Positions 25,457 through 34,469 of a stretch of DNA of 64,000 nt are shown here, one piece after another. A program made the position numbers and the translations under genes. The DNA is from a marine gamma proteobacterium HTCC2143 (GTDB lineage Bacteria > Pseudomonadota > Gammaproteobacteria > Pseudomonadales > Dasaniaceae), in contig AAVT01000001.1 of NCBI GenBank assembly GCA_000169075.1, positions 124,001 through 188,000 of the forward strand. The letters are read 5' to 3'. The first letter of the stretch is position 1, and every line of letters starts with the position of its first letter. Below the pieces are notes generated by a model that worked only from the letters and a program-made list of their open reading frames with translations, had not been told where the DNA came from and ran no database searches.

Positions 25457-26377
25457 ATGACCGAACTTGTTGAGGTATTAAGATCAGCGGTGAATACCTG
25501 GGAATGCGACGAAATGGGGCACATGAACGTTAGATTTTATGTCACCCGCTCCGTCGAAGCCCTGTTCAGTTTCGGTCAGACTTTTGGGCTGGGGCCTCAG
25601 ACTCTGCGCGACCGCCAACAAACTCTGGCGATAAAAGATCAACACATTCGTTTTTTACGGGAAGTGCATCCCGGAGTACCCTTTCTGATTTGTGCGGGTG
25701 TAATTTCTGCTGATGAACATAACATCACAATGTATCAGGAACTCACTAATCTAATCAGCGGCCAGGTTTCCGCAACTTTTGTCAGTGACGTGTACTTGGC
25801 CGATGTGGAGTCCCGTACCCCCGCGCTATTCGACAAGGCATTGGTTGAGCAGTTACAACAACAACGGGTCGAGTTACCGGATTATGCCAAGCCCCGAGGC
25901 ATATCCACCGCCGCTCCGCGTCCAACACCAACACTCGATGAGGCTGATAAGCTGGGACTTTTTCAGATTTATCAGGGACTGGTCAATAAAGCCGATACCG
26001 ATGCATATGGATTCATGCAACCGCAGGGATATATGGGCAGCCTCGCCAATGGCATCACTCATTTTTTCATCGCACTGAAAGATCAGCAAAAACCTCGCGA
26101 TGAAGGCATGGGCGGCGCCGCACTGGAATATCGTTTCGTTTACCGCCAAGCACCGCAAGCTGGCGATATTGTCGTTGTTCGATCTGGATTAAAAGGAGTG
26201 CTGGGTAAAGCGACAAATTTTTGCCACTGGATGTTTAATGGTGAGTCCGGCGAATGTATTGCCACCGTCGAAGCAGTCGCGGTCTCGTTTGATTTGACCA
26301 CCCGTAAAGCGGTCGAGCCATCCCCGGAGAGCAGGGATAATATGATGAAGAAAACGGTGGTGGGACTTTCTCTGTAG
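25457..26377 (+). CDS. double hot-dog acyl-CoA/ACP thioesterase-like protein
   Basis: 306 residues from the ATG at 25457, favoured over an upstream TTG because AGGA lies 7 nt before it. The first hot-dog carries NTWECDEMGHMNVRFYVTRS, the 4HBT Asp-Met-Gly-His-Met-Asn motif; a second similar segment follows (residues about 180-300, including GGAALEYRFVYRQAP). Fourth gene of the SDR operon, 32 bp after the iron alcohol dehydrogenase. A thioesterase or hydroxyacyl-CoA dehydratase-like role is possible. Confidence 0.8.
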   Translation: MTELVEVLRSAVNTWECDEMGHMNVRFYVTRSVEALFSFGQTFGLGPQTLRDRQQTLAIKDQHIRFLREVHPGVPFLICAGVISADEHNITMYQELTNLISGQVSATFVSDVYLADVESRTPALFDKALVEQLQQQRVELPDYAKPRGISTAAPRPTPTLDEADKLGLFQIYQGLVNKADTDAYGFMQPQGYMGSLANGITHFFIALKDQQKPRDEGMGGAALEYRFVYRQAPQAGDIVVVRSGLKGVLGKATNFCHWMFNGESGECIATVEAVAVSFDLTTRKAVEPSPESRDNMMKKTVVGLSL

Positions 26378-26448
26378 AAGCCTATCGGTTGTAGCCAGAT
26401 AGCGTACCTCCCAATGACCAGAGAAAATACACTATCTGTGGGGTGACG

Positions 26449-26991
26449 TTATATTGTGCGGCCCGGCTGAGAAAATATCTTTTGCAGCAACGGCTCAAAC
26501 GATTCCAAACTATCGACTTCAAAATCAGGATCAAAAGCAGGGGCATCCCAACGATCAACCAGTTTTACCGCTAGGTCAAACCAACTCTCCTTGGTGAAGT
26601 CCTCACGCATGTTGGGATTACCTCCCATGAAGGAATAATAGTATTTACCCTGAAAATGCTGGTGGTTATAAATCACATGGTACGCGTCTTCTGACACATA
26701 AGGTCGCATCAATTCTGCACCAATAGCGCCGTGGTTAGGAATGTTCACAGACTTTCCAATATCGTGCAGCAGAGCAATGGCCACTTCCTCGTCCGTGGCG
26801 TTATCACGCCTTGCCAACGTTCCTGTCATCAAGCTGTGCTGAAGCTGATCGCAGGCAAATCCGGCGGTGATATCTTTAAGGCTGCGCAACATGTCCATCA
26901 GATGTGCCGGCGTTTTGTAAAAGTGTTCTTTGTGAGCGGCGCCTATTACGGCCCAGTCTTCAGGAGTGCCATCTTGCATTTTTGTGAACAT
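26449..26991 (-). CDS. HD-domain protein (PhnZ-like subgroup possible)
   Basis: 180 residues. The segment QLQHSLMTGTLARRDNATDE then ALLHDIGKS and NHGAIGAELM gives the HD metal ligands in the order His, His-Asp, His. The spacing and the QxxHS opening resemble the small HD oxygenases such as PhnZ more than cyclic-nucleotide phosphodiesterases. Whether it is a phosphohydrolase or a diiron oxygenase cannot be settled here. It lies alone between the convergent thioesterase and the crotonase gene, 177 bp from the latter. Confidence 0.75.
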   Translation of the reverse strand: MFTKMQDGTPEDWAVIGAAHKEHFYKTPAHLMDMLRSLKDITAGFACDQLQHSLMTGTLARRDNATDEEVAIALLHDIGKSVNIPNHGAIGAELMRPYVSEDAYHVIYNHQHFQGKYYYSFMGGNPNMREDFTKESWFDLAVKLVDRWDAPAFDPDFEVDSLESFEPLLQKIFSQPGRTI

Positions 26992-27168
26992 TGACGTGTC
27001 CTCTTGCGGTGTTTACTTATTAGTTTGCGTACTTTGTCCGATCATAGCAGTTATCCGCTAAAAGCTGAAATTTGCCTCGCGACAACCTTGTCAGCGGTGA
27101 TAGCGAGGCCGTAAAGCCATTGATTCACACTTTTATGATCATCGAACGACAAGAGTAAACCCTTGTGA

Positions 27169-27969
27169 TCAATCCGGGCGCACCCGCGGCCCACTTTTAT
27201 TAACGAATGCTTCCAGCCGTTCATTAGAAGCAGGCTGTGTATTGACAATACCTGCCACTACCGACTCAGCGTAAGCCGCATCCATTGCGGACATATTTTG
27301 CATGTGGCTAATCGCCGAGCAAATAGCAAAATTTGAGAGCGGCGGATTTTGCGCGGCTAATCGCGCTATTTCCATCGCTCTGTCGTCGCTAGAGCCATCG
27401 ACCAGATATTGGCACAACCCTACCTGAACGGCCTCATCTTGTTGGTAAACTCGACCGGTCAGCATCATATCTATCATCCGCGCTTTGCCCACAAGATCAG
27501 CAACACGAATAGTTGCGCCACCACCGGTAAACAATCCTCGCTGTCCCTCAGGAAGGGCAAAATAGGTGCTTTGGTCGGCAACCCGAATATGTGCGGACGA
27601 TGCAAGTTCCAACCCACCCCCCACAACCGCGCCTTTAAGCGCAGCAATAATGGGGACACCACCGTATTCCATTTTATTGAACGCCTCATGCCAGCGCAGA
27701 CAAATATGCATAAATTCTTCAGGACGACGCTGCTGCTCATGATGCTCAACGAGATCCAGCCCTGCACAAAAATGATCGCCTTCGGCACGCAGGACAACGG
27801 CCCTAGCACCCATCCTCGGTAATTTTGAGAACACATCGATTAACTCCTCGATGGTTTCCGCATTCAAAGCGTTACGCTTTTCAGGCCTTGAAAGCACCAC
27901 CTGAACAATGCCATCGTCATCACTTGAGAGCACCAAATATTTAAGATTAAAGGGTTTGAGTGAATCCAA
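27169..27969 (-). CDS. enoyl-CoA hydratase/isomerase (crotonase) family protein
   Basis: 266 residues from a TTG at 27969, with AGGAG about 11 nt upstream. Crotonase features are [20 protein letters not shown] (first oxyanion segment), and [20 protein letters not shown] followed by [16 protein letters not shown] Glu is kept at GGGLE, while the usual second catalytic Glu region reads FALPEGQRG, so a hydratase is possible but an isomerase or lyase cannot be excluded. The 292-bp upstream stretch to 28261 has no gene. Confidence 0.85.
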   Translation of the reverse strand: MDSLKPFNLKYLVLSSDDDGIVQVVLSRPEKRNALNAETIEELIDVFSKLPRMGARAVVLRAEGDHFCAGLDLVEHHEQQRRPEEFMHICLRWHEAFNKMEYGGVPIIAALKGAVVGGGLELASSAHIRVADQSTYFALPEGQRGLFTGGGATIRVADLVGKARMIDMMLTGRVYQQDEAVQVGLCQYLVDGSSDDRAMEIARLAAQNPPLSNFAICSAISHMQNMSAMDAAYAESVVAGIVNTQPASNERLEAFVNKSGPRVRPD

Positions 27970-28261
27970 AATTTATTTTCTCCTATTACGAGTTAAGTTG
28001 AGCCTCAACCGAATCAACCGCAGAATGGGGCCAGAGTATAACGTTATTGAAAAGCCAATTCAGCGTAATTGACCCTTGCAAGCCATGAACTTAACCGCCG
28101 TTGTAACCATAACGAAAGAAAAATTGACGAGCCCGCAATCGCACGACAGCGACCCGCTATTCTGTCACAGCGTTATTCTTCACTACTCGCAGATAATGCG
28201 CTGTAGATTTGGCGGGAACTTCATTTCACTGGTAAGATAAGCATCTTTTGCGTGGTGATTT

Positions 28262-29092
28262 GTGGACCTAATAGTATTTGATTTAGATGGCACCCTTCTT
28301 GATCGTTCTTCCGCTATCTCGGACTACACCCGAGATACCTTGGCACTGCTTGGTGAGCGAGATATTGCATACACCGTAGCTACAGGCAGAACCCTGCACG
28401 CGGCCAAAGACCTCATTGACGACCACGGCTTTACTCTTCCGCACATTTATAAAAACGGCGTTGTAATATGGAACCCGCAGGATGAAGGGTATACCCACAG
28501 CTATCTGTTGACCTTGGACGAGGTAAGTCACATTCTTCACGCCTTTGTCGCTGAAAACACAACGCCTTTTATTTTTACCCTTGAGCGTGGTGAGCGACAT
28601 GCGATTTACCATTCACCGCTGTTAAATGATGTCGAAAAAAACCTGGTTGAGCGACTGAAAAAAGAACGCAGTATACCGATATTGCCAACAGCAGAATTGC
28701 CTGGCGACGCTGGTATTACCAATATAAGTGCGATCGGAAGCCGCGAGTGCATCGAAAAAGTAGTAGCGCTAGTAGACGACCAACCCAACCTAGTTGCCTA
28801 CATGGGCACTGCGGTAGAAGACCTAGATCTCTGCTGGGTAGACATACATAACAGTGATGGCAGTAAGGGGGACGCTGTTGCAACCCTCAAAAAAGAACTG
28901 CATATGAAGCGCGTTATCTGCTTTGGTGACAGCGACAATGATCTGAGCATGTTCGCAGGAGCTGACGAGGCCTACGCGCCAGAGAATGCTAAAGAAGAAG
29001 TGAAAGCAGCGGCGACGGCAATAATAGGCCACCACGACGAAGATGGTATCGCCCGCTTTCTTCGCGAGCGCTTCGACCTCCCGCAAAATTAG
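28262..29092 (+). CDS. Cof-type HAD phosphatase
   Basis: 276 residues from a GTG at 28262. Motif I IVFDLDGTLLDR has both aspartates. Motif III is a lysine in the GSKGDAV helix, and motif IV GDSDNDLSMF holds the acidic pair. The C2B cap between the first two motifs and the length match YbiV/Cof sugar-phosphate phosphatases. Substrate is probably a small phosphate ester; these enzymes are promiscuous. It stands alone, convergent with the aldolase gene at 29184. Confidence 0.88.
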   Translation: MDLIVFDLDGTLLDRSSAISDYTRDTLALLGERDIAYTVATGRTLHAAKDLIDDHGFTLPHIYKNGVVIWNPQDEGYTHSYLLTLDEVSHILHAFVAENTTPFIFTLERGERHAIYHSPLLNDVEKNLVERLKKERSIPILPTAELPGDAGITNISAIGSRECIEKVVALVDDQPNLVAYMGTAVEDLDLCWVDIHNSDGSKGDAVATLKKELHMKRVICFGDSDNDLSMFAGADEAYAPENAKEEVKAAATAIIGHHDEDGIARFLRERFDLPQN

Positions 29093-29183
29093 ACCAGCCG
29101 GAAGCCGTCGGGGCAATGTGCAGGCATGATAAAGAAGCAGACATAGCTGACCTTCTTTATCTCCGACGGGAACTTCCTACTCA

Positions 29184-29963
29184 TTAATCCCTATACGATG
29201 GATCAATGCGGTCTAATTTACGCAGCAGTGGCTCCCAAGAGAAACGCTCCGCCTTCATATCTTCCTTGGTCATACCACCCTGCTGACCCACCAGCGTCTG
29301 CGTTTCTTGACTTGGCACAATGATTTCAGCACCGCCAGCCAGCGCTTTTACTTGCATGGTGCAAGACCGCTCGAGGAAGAAGTGTCGCAAAAAAGTATCT
29401 GCGGCGGTCTTACCAACGGTCAACAACCCATGATTACGTAAAATCATACAGTGTTTGTCACCCAAATCGGCAACCAAGCGTGAACGCTCATCGTGATTCA
29501 GAGCAATGCCTTCAAAGTCATGGTAAGCCAAATCAGGGATAACCTGCATAGAATGCTGGGTAATTGGCAGCAAGCCATCTTTTTGCGTAGATACTGCGAC
29601 CCCATCATCGGAATGCGTGTGGATGATGCAATTATGCACATCTGTCGACATATGAATGCCGCCGTGAATGGTAAACCCCGCCTTATTCACTTTATAGGGA
29701 CTGGGCATCACAATGTTGCCCTCCAGATCTATTTTAACCAGACTGGATGCCGTTATTTCGTCCCACATCAAACCAAAAGGATTCATTAAAAAGTGATGTT
29801 CTGGACCAGGCACCCGAATTGAGATGTGGGTAAATAGCAAGTCCTCCCAGCCATAAAGGGCGACGAGTCGATAAAGTGCCGCCAAATCTACTCGCAGTTT
29901 CCACTCTTGCTCGGATACCTGATCTTTAACGGACGGGATATCAAGCGTTTGGACAGCGGTCAT
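29184..29963 (-). CDS. class II aldolase/adducin-family protein
   Basis: 259 residues. The zinc site comprises IIHTHSDDGVAV (two His) and a third in ILRNHGLLTVGK, as in fuculose-phosphate aldolase and related decarboxylases. It lacks the sugar-specific C-terminus, and similar proteins are often seen in aromatic or steroid catabolic clusters without a defined reaction. It lies 140 bp downstream of the TetR gene on the same strand, so it may be read through from the TetR promoter. Aldol cleavage of a hydroxyketone is a possible role. Confidence 0.82.
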   Translation of the reverse strand: MTAVQTLDIPSVKDQVSEQEWKLRVDLAALYRLVALYGWEDLLFTHISIRVPGPEHHFLMNPFGLMWDEITASSLVKIDLEGNIVMPSPYKVNKAGFTIHGGIHMSTDVHNCIIHTHSDDGVAVSTQKDGLLPITQHSMQVIPDLAYHDFEGIALNHDERSRLVADLGDKHCMILRNHGLLTVGKTAADTFLRHFFLERSCTMQVKALAGGAEIIVPSQETQTLVGQQGGMTKEDMKAERFSWEPLLRKLDRIDPSYRD

Positions 29964-30103
29964 AGGAATCTCCTGATTTTTTATTGGAAGTACGTGTATC
30001 GTTATTAACTGTCACGATCCGATTGCATAGTTTACCAAGTTACACCGGCGGTTAAAAACATCGGCATTGCTCGACGGAAATCTCTATACCGTGGACACCA
30101 TCG

Positions 30104-30727
30104 TCACTTATGCTCGGTAGCGGTTTCGCGAAACGCCAGCTGCGGAGCTATCAATCGAGTCCAGCGCTCCACGTGCTGCTCAATTTCAGAGGGATCGTCA
30201 CTGTATCTATCCTGAATAACCAAGCCTCTCATTAAGCTTCGCGTCATTGTCAGCAAGGCCACTACATCCTCATCGGTACCATCAACTGCACGATAGGTCG
30301 CTACAGCCTGCTCATCCATTACTTTATTCCAGCGATGTAAGTTTTCGGATATCCGAAGTTGTAGCTTTTCATCAGTCCTAGCGGCAATCAGTATTTCTAG
30401 CAGGGCACGATACCCCGGTGTATTTGTCATTCGACGCCAAGATGATTTTAACGCCTGCTCAACCGTTATTGGTCGTGACTCAGGTTTTACGGCGCGCGCA
30501 AAAGGCCGACTCAGCAGTTCATCCGCCGTTGCCGCCATTAAGTCTTCTTTGGTCGGAAAATGGTGCTGTAGCGCGCCTTTGGAGAATAACGCGTTGGCCG
30601 CAACCCGAGACAGCGTTGTCTCACCATAACCACGCTGGTAAAGGCAATCAATGGTCGCTTTGGTAATCGCGGCTCTGGCACGCAAGCTTTTCGCTTGCTG
30701 CTTACCCATTTCTTCTGTTGCGCTCAT
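30104..30727 (-). CDS. TetR-family transcriptional regulator
   Basis: 207 residues. The N-terminal helix-turn-helix reads AAITKATIDCLYQRGYGETT then LSRVAANALFSKGALQHHFP, the classical TetR DNA-binding domain, followed by a variable ligand-binding helical domain. It is divergent from the bifunctional FadB/MFE-like gene, and a 20-bp palindrome (30813-30832) lies between them. The regulator probably represses the adjacent genes and responds to an acyl-CoA-type ligand, as inferred from its position. Confidence 0.92.
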   Translation of the reverse strand: MSATEEMGKQQAKSLRARAAITKATIDCLYQRGYGETTLSRVAANALFSKGALQHHFPTKEDLMAATADELLSRPFARAVKPESRPITVEQALKSSWRRMTNTPGYRALLEILIAARTDEKLQLRISENLHRWNKVMDEQAVATYRAVDGTDEDVVALLTMTRSLMRGLVIQDRYSDDPSEIEQHVERWTRLIAPQLAFRETATEHK

Positions 30728-30812
30728 TCACTTATCATTTGTTAACACGGGCCCAGATACTGTACCTGAGGCTAAACTATTTTCAGGCCAATAATAGCGC
30801 AGTTCAAAAACG

Positions 30813-30832
30813 CAATATAGTCGACTATTGCG
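30813..30832. promoter_or_regulatory. candidate TetR operator (20-bp palindrome)
   Basis: GCAATA-TAGTCGAC-TATTGC, with ATAGTCGACTAT forming a perfect inner palindrome. It lies 86 bp upstream of the TetR start and about 160 bp upstream of the FadB-like start, where a divergent repressor site would be expected. Size and symmetry fit a TetR dimer. No other palindrome of this quality was seen in the gap. Confidence 0.5.
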
Positions 30833-30990
30833 ACTACGTCTACCGGCCTGCGGCTGGTGTCGAGAGAGTGACAATAATGATATAAAGTGCCCTGAGACTT
30901 CCATCTGAAGGAAAAATGCACTAGTGTAACTGCCCGAATTTAGACAGTTTCATACCAATAACCCATTAGAAAAACGAAAGGAGTGCCTCC

Positions 30991-33075
30991 ATGGTTGCAG
31001 TATCTAATATGGTCGATCTAACCGTTGAAGACGGTGTAGCGATTCTTACTGTTGATAATCCCCCAGTTAATGCCCTGAGTAGTGGCGTACGTGCGGGTCT
31101 GTCCGACGGTGTAGCTCAGGCCGCAGCTGATGACAACGTAACCGCAATTGTCCTGATTTGCGCTGGACGCACATTTATAGCCGGTGCTGATATTACTGAA
31201 TTTGGTGGCAAGGCGACCGGACCAAGCTTACACGAAGCCCTCGAGGCGATGGAAAACTGCAGCAAGCCAATTGTTGCCGCTATTCACGGCACCGTTCTTG
31301 GCGGTGGTCTGGAAACAGCCCTAGTCTGTCACTACCGCGTCTCTGACGCTAAAGCCCGCTTCGGCTTACCCGAAGTCAAACTCGGATTACTTCCGGGTGC
31401 CGGCGGCACTCAGCGGCTACCTCGGGTTGTTGGTGTTGAAAAAGCACTGCAAATGGTCACCTCCGGCGATCAAATCGGTGCCGACGAAGCATTAGCCTCA
31501 GGCCTGATCAGTGAAATTGTGACAGACCTCCGCGGCGACGCTATCGCCTTCGCGAAGAAAGTTGTGGCAGAAGGTAAACCACTGGTCCGCATCCGTGACC
31601 AAAACGCTGAGATTGATGCGGCAAAAGCCAAGCCTGAACTTTTCAGTAATATTCGCAAAGCCATTGCTCGCAAATCTCGCGGTTTCAAAGCTCCAGAATA
31701 TAACATTCGCTGTATCGAAGCCGCAGTCAACAGCGACAACTTTGATGACGGGCTAAAAGTAGAAGCCGACCTGTTCCGCGAACTAATGACCGGAGGGCAA
31801 TCAGCCGCTCAGCGTCATTTCTTCTTCGCTGAACGTCAGGCCGCAAAAATCCCAGATGTCCCCAAAGAAACGCCTGAAATTGAGATCAACTCTGTGGGGG
31901 TTATCGGTGCCGGTACTATGGGCGGCGGCATTTCCATGAATATCCTCAATATTGGCACTCCGGTGACCATTGTTGAAACTACCCAAGAAGCACTGGACCG
32001 CGGTATTGCTATTGTTCGCAAGAACTATGAAAACACCGCTAAGAAAGGACGCATTAGCCAACAAGATGTCGAAGATCGCATGGCTCTGTTGACCGGCAGC
32101 TTGAACATCGAAGATCTAGCCGACTGCGACCTTGTTATTGAAGCTGTTTTTGAAAACATGAAAGTTAAAAAGGAAATCTTCGCGAAACTGGATAAGATTG
32201 TTAAGCAAGGCGCTATTCTAGCCTCCAACACCTCAGCACTCGATGTCAATGAAATTGCCTCGGCAACAGTTCGCCCTGAAAGTGTTATCGGCCTGCACTT
32301 CTTCTCGCCAGCCAATGTCATGAAACTGCTGGAAGTGGTTCGTGGTGATAAGTCGTCACACCCGGTTATTAAAACCAGCATGGCTTTTGCCAAACGTATT
32401 GGTAAAGTTGCGGCACTAGTTGGCGTTTGCCCTGGATTTGTTGGCAATAGGATCCTTGCTCCTCGTCAGCAGCAAGCACAGCAGTTGATTCTGGAAGGCG
32501 CTTTGCCGCATCAGGTCGACAAGGTGTTGTTCGATTTTGGCAAGCCCATGGGACCTTTCCAAATGAGTGATTTGGCAGGTCTGGATATAGGCTGGTCGGA
32601 AGAAACATCCAATGGCAAGGAAGTCTTACGGGATCGTCTTGTTGAAGCCGGTCGTCGTGGTCAGAAAACAAGCGCCGGCTACTATGACTATGACGAAAAT
32701 CGCGTGCCTAGCCCGTCACCAGAGATCGAGAAAATCATTCTCGAATTTTCTGAGAAGAATGGTAAAACTCGACGTGAAATCAGCGACGAAGAAATTCTGA
32801 TCCGCTGTATTTATCCGATGATTAACGAAGGTGCAAAAATACTCGAAGAAGGCATTGCCATTCGCTCTAGCGATATCGATGTTGTCTGGGTATACGGTTA
32901 TGGCTGGCCGATCTATCGCGGTGGCCCAATGTTCTATGGTGATAGCATCGGCCTACCGAAAATTGTGGCTAAAATGCGTGAACTGAAAGAGCAAACTGGC
33001 GATCCAATGTGGGAACCCGCTGCATTGATGGTCAAGCTGGCTGAGGAAGGCAAAGGTTTTAAAGACTTCGCCTAA
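30991..33075 (+). CDS. bifunctional enoyl-CoA hydratase / 3-hydroxyacyl-CoA dehydrogenase (FadB/MFE-1 type)
   Basis: 694 residues. The N-terminal crotonase half (1-280) has catalytic Glu at 108 (GGGLE) and 128 (GLPEVKLG). The dehydrogenase half begins at residue 301 with GVIGAGTMGGG and ends with the paired C-terminal domains. It adds water to an enoyl-CoA and oxidises the 3-hydroxy product with NAD. Domain order and length resemble FadJ and the peroxisomal multifunctional enzyme; no thiolase (fadA) gene is adjacent. AAGGAG lies before the ATG. It ends at a strong terminator. Confidence 0.92.
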   Translation: MVAVSNMVDLTVEDGVAILTVDNPPVNALSSGVRAGLSDGVAQAAADDNVTAIVLICAGRTFIAGADITEFGGKATGPSLHEALEAMENCSKPIVAAIHGTVLGGGLETALVCHYRVSDAKARFGLPEVKLGLLPGAGGTQRLPRVVGVEKALQMVTSGDQIGADEALASGLISEIVTDLRGDAIAFAKKVVAEGKPLVRIRDQNAEIDAAKAKPELFSNIRKAIARKSRGFKAPEYNIRCIEAAVNSDNFDDGLKVEADLFRELMTGGQSAAQRHFFFAERQAAKIPDVPKETPEIEINSVGVIGAGTMGGGISMNILNIGTPVTIVETTQEALDRGIAIVRKNYENTAKKGRISQQDVEDRMALLTGSLNIEDLADCDLVIEAVFENMKVKKEIFAKLDKIVKQGAILASNTSALDVNEIASATVRPESVIGLHFFSPANVMKLLEVVRGDKSSHPVIKTSMAFAKRIGKVAALVGVCPGFVGNRILAPRQQQAQQLILEGALPHQVDKVLFDFGKPMGPFQMSDLAGLDIGWSEETSNGKEVLRDRLVEAGRRGQKTSAGYYDYDENRVPSPSPEIEKIILEFSEKNGKTRREISDEEILIRCIYPMINEGAKILEEGIAIRSSDIDVVWVYGYGWPIYRGGPMFYGDSIGLPKIVAKMRELKEQTGDPMWEPAALMVKLAEEGKGFKDFA

Positions 33076-33130
33076 GTCTGCAGGAAACGGTCTTTTGTAG
33101 ACCACATAAAAAGGCGAAGTCCACACGCCT

Positions 33131-33169
33131 CAAAGGGGGAACTACTGTCTGGTAGTTTCCCCTTTTTTA
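33131..33169 (+). terminator. rho-independent terminator
   Basis: An 11-bp stem (GGGGGAACTAC / GTAGTTTCCCC with one G-U pair) with a 6-base loop TGTCTG, preceded by A residues and followed by six T, 56 bp past the FadB-like stop codon. Strong intrinsic terminator. Confidence 0.9.
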
Positions 33170-33297
33170 TTGAGCCAGACTTCGGTTACTTGTCCGTTCT
33201 TATGATTTAACCCAGCCACGAATTCATACTTAATCATCGGCTTTTGAACAGCTCGAATTCAACGGAGTTGCGCTGGCCAGTATGTGTATCTTTTGAA

Positions 33298-33555
33298 CTC
33301 AGCAACGGTGCGACGTTATGGCTACGCGATGGCGGTCCTCGGAGCTGCCTTCTCTTCCAGTGACTCTTGACGTCTGCAGACTGTTAGACGAAAAAACATG
33401 AGGTTAGAGGGCTGGGGTGAGGGTTATGGCGAAAGCTAAAGGGACTGGCCGAGGGTGTGAATGAGACAGCGAAGCGTTTTAGGGCTCAAGCACTTCCAAG
33501 GGAACCCTGGAGTGCCAGAACCCTGCAGCAACGACCCACAGCTCAGCCATCGGCG
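33298..33555 (+). repeat. dispersed intergenic repeat, copy 2
   Basis: Core 33360-33555 matches 9838-10035 in the same orientation. Conserved blocks run in the same order (AAAGGGACTGGCCGA, GTGAATGAGACAGC, GGCTCAAGCACT, GGGAACCC, GCTCAGCCATCGGCG). The left extension CTCAGCAAC...GATGGCGG is present, but about 90 bp seen in copy 1 is missing. As with copy 1 the surroundings are convergent genes (FadB-like stop at 33075, GST stop at 33649). A 46-codon frame starting MRQRSVLGLKHF has an in-frame stop just before its ATG and diverges from copy 1, so I treat the element as non-coding. Confidence 0.75.
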
Positions 33556-33648
33556 CCATGAACACCCTCCATTCCAGAGGGCAGGTTTGTTAGCCTAATT
33601 CTACCGGCATTTACGATTAAACTGGGTCTCTGCACCAACAGCTCTCAA

Positions 33649-34263
33649 CTAGGTTTTTTGCTTTTCCTGCGCTCGTTTCCAGCCGGGCCGTTCCATCATA
33701 CTGGCTAGATAGCGTTTGCAATTAGGCTTATAACGTTCAGATAAACCCAGACTTACACCTAAGAACAATGCATAAGCCACCGTAATATCAGCGATAGTAA
33801 ACCGATTAGCGCAGAGGAACTCTTTACCTTCCAGAGCCATTTCCACCGCTCTCAAGCGTGACAAATACCACTGCGAATAGTCATCAACCACTTGGGGAAT
33901 TCGGCGTTCTTCTGGCTCCAAACGGGTATACCGAAGCACCAGTGTTTGCGGGAAGGTTAAGGTCGCATCACTACGGTGGATCCAGTTCAGATACTCACCG
34001 TATTCGGCGTCATCAATCGTCATGCCGATATCGGTCGGACCATACTTCTCCACTAAATACTGACAAATTCCAGCAGATTCCGTCAGTGTCGAGTTGCCGT
34101 CAATAAACGTGGGAACCGTTCCCATCGGATTAATATCTAGGTAGCCTTCGTAAGTAAAACGGGGGGGGAAATCCATATTGACCAATTCATAGTCCAGACC
34201 CATTTCCTCTAACGTCCACAAGGGACGGAGAGAGCGAGCATCTTTGCAGTGATATAATTTCAT
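33649..34263 (-). CDS. glutathione S-transferase
   Basis: 204 residues from the ATG at 34263, preceded by TAGGA at 5 nt; a start at 34287 would add eight polar residues without that site. The thioredoxin-like N-terminus (MKLYHCKDARSLRPLWTLEE) contains a Ser in the SLRP position typical of beta/phi-like bacterial GSTs. INPMGTVPTFIDG carries the cis-Pro, and STLTESAGICQYL is the glutathione-binding Glu-Ser turn. A helical C-terminal domain follows. It could conjugate or isomerise a reactive intermediate; no substrate is indicated. Confidence 0.88.
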   Translation of the reverse strand: MKLYHCKDARSLRPLWTLEEMGLDYELVNMDFPPRFTYEGYLDINPMGTVPTFIDGNSTLTESAGICQYLVEKYGPTDIGMTIDDAEYGEYLNWIHRSDATLTFPQTLVLRYTRLEPEERRIPQVVDDYSQWYLSRLRAVEMALEGKEFLCANRFTIADITVAYALFLGVSLGLSERYKPNCKRYLASMMERPGWKRAQEKQKT

Positions 34264-34469
34264 TGGAATCCTATTGTTGTTCGTCATCTGTTGACACGTT
34301 ATTTTTTTCGTTTCCGACCATACCTAAATAAAACCATTCGCTCAAGTCTTCGCCCAGCACAGACCGTCGTAAAACTGGGGGACTACCCTTCGCTTCAGCA
34401 GCAGTTTACGGTATGTTAACCATTAGCAATCGCTCCGCTCTACTAATAAATTACAAGGAGAGACAAATA

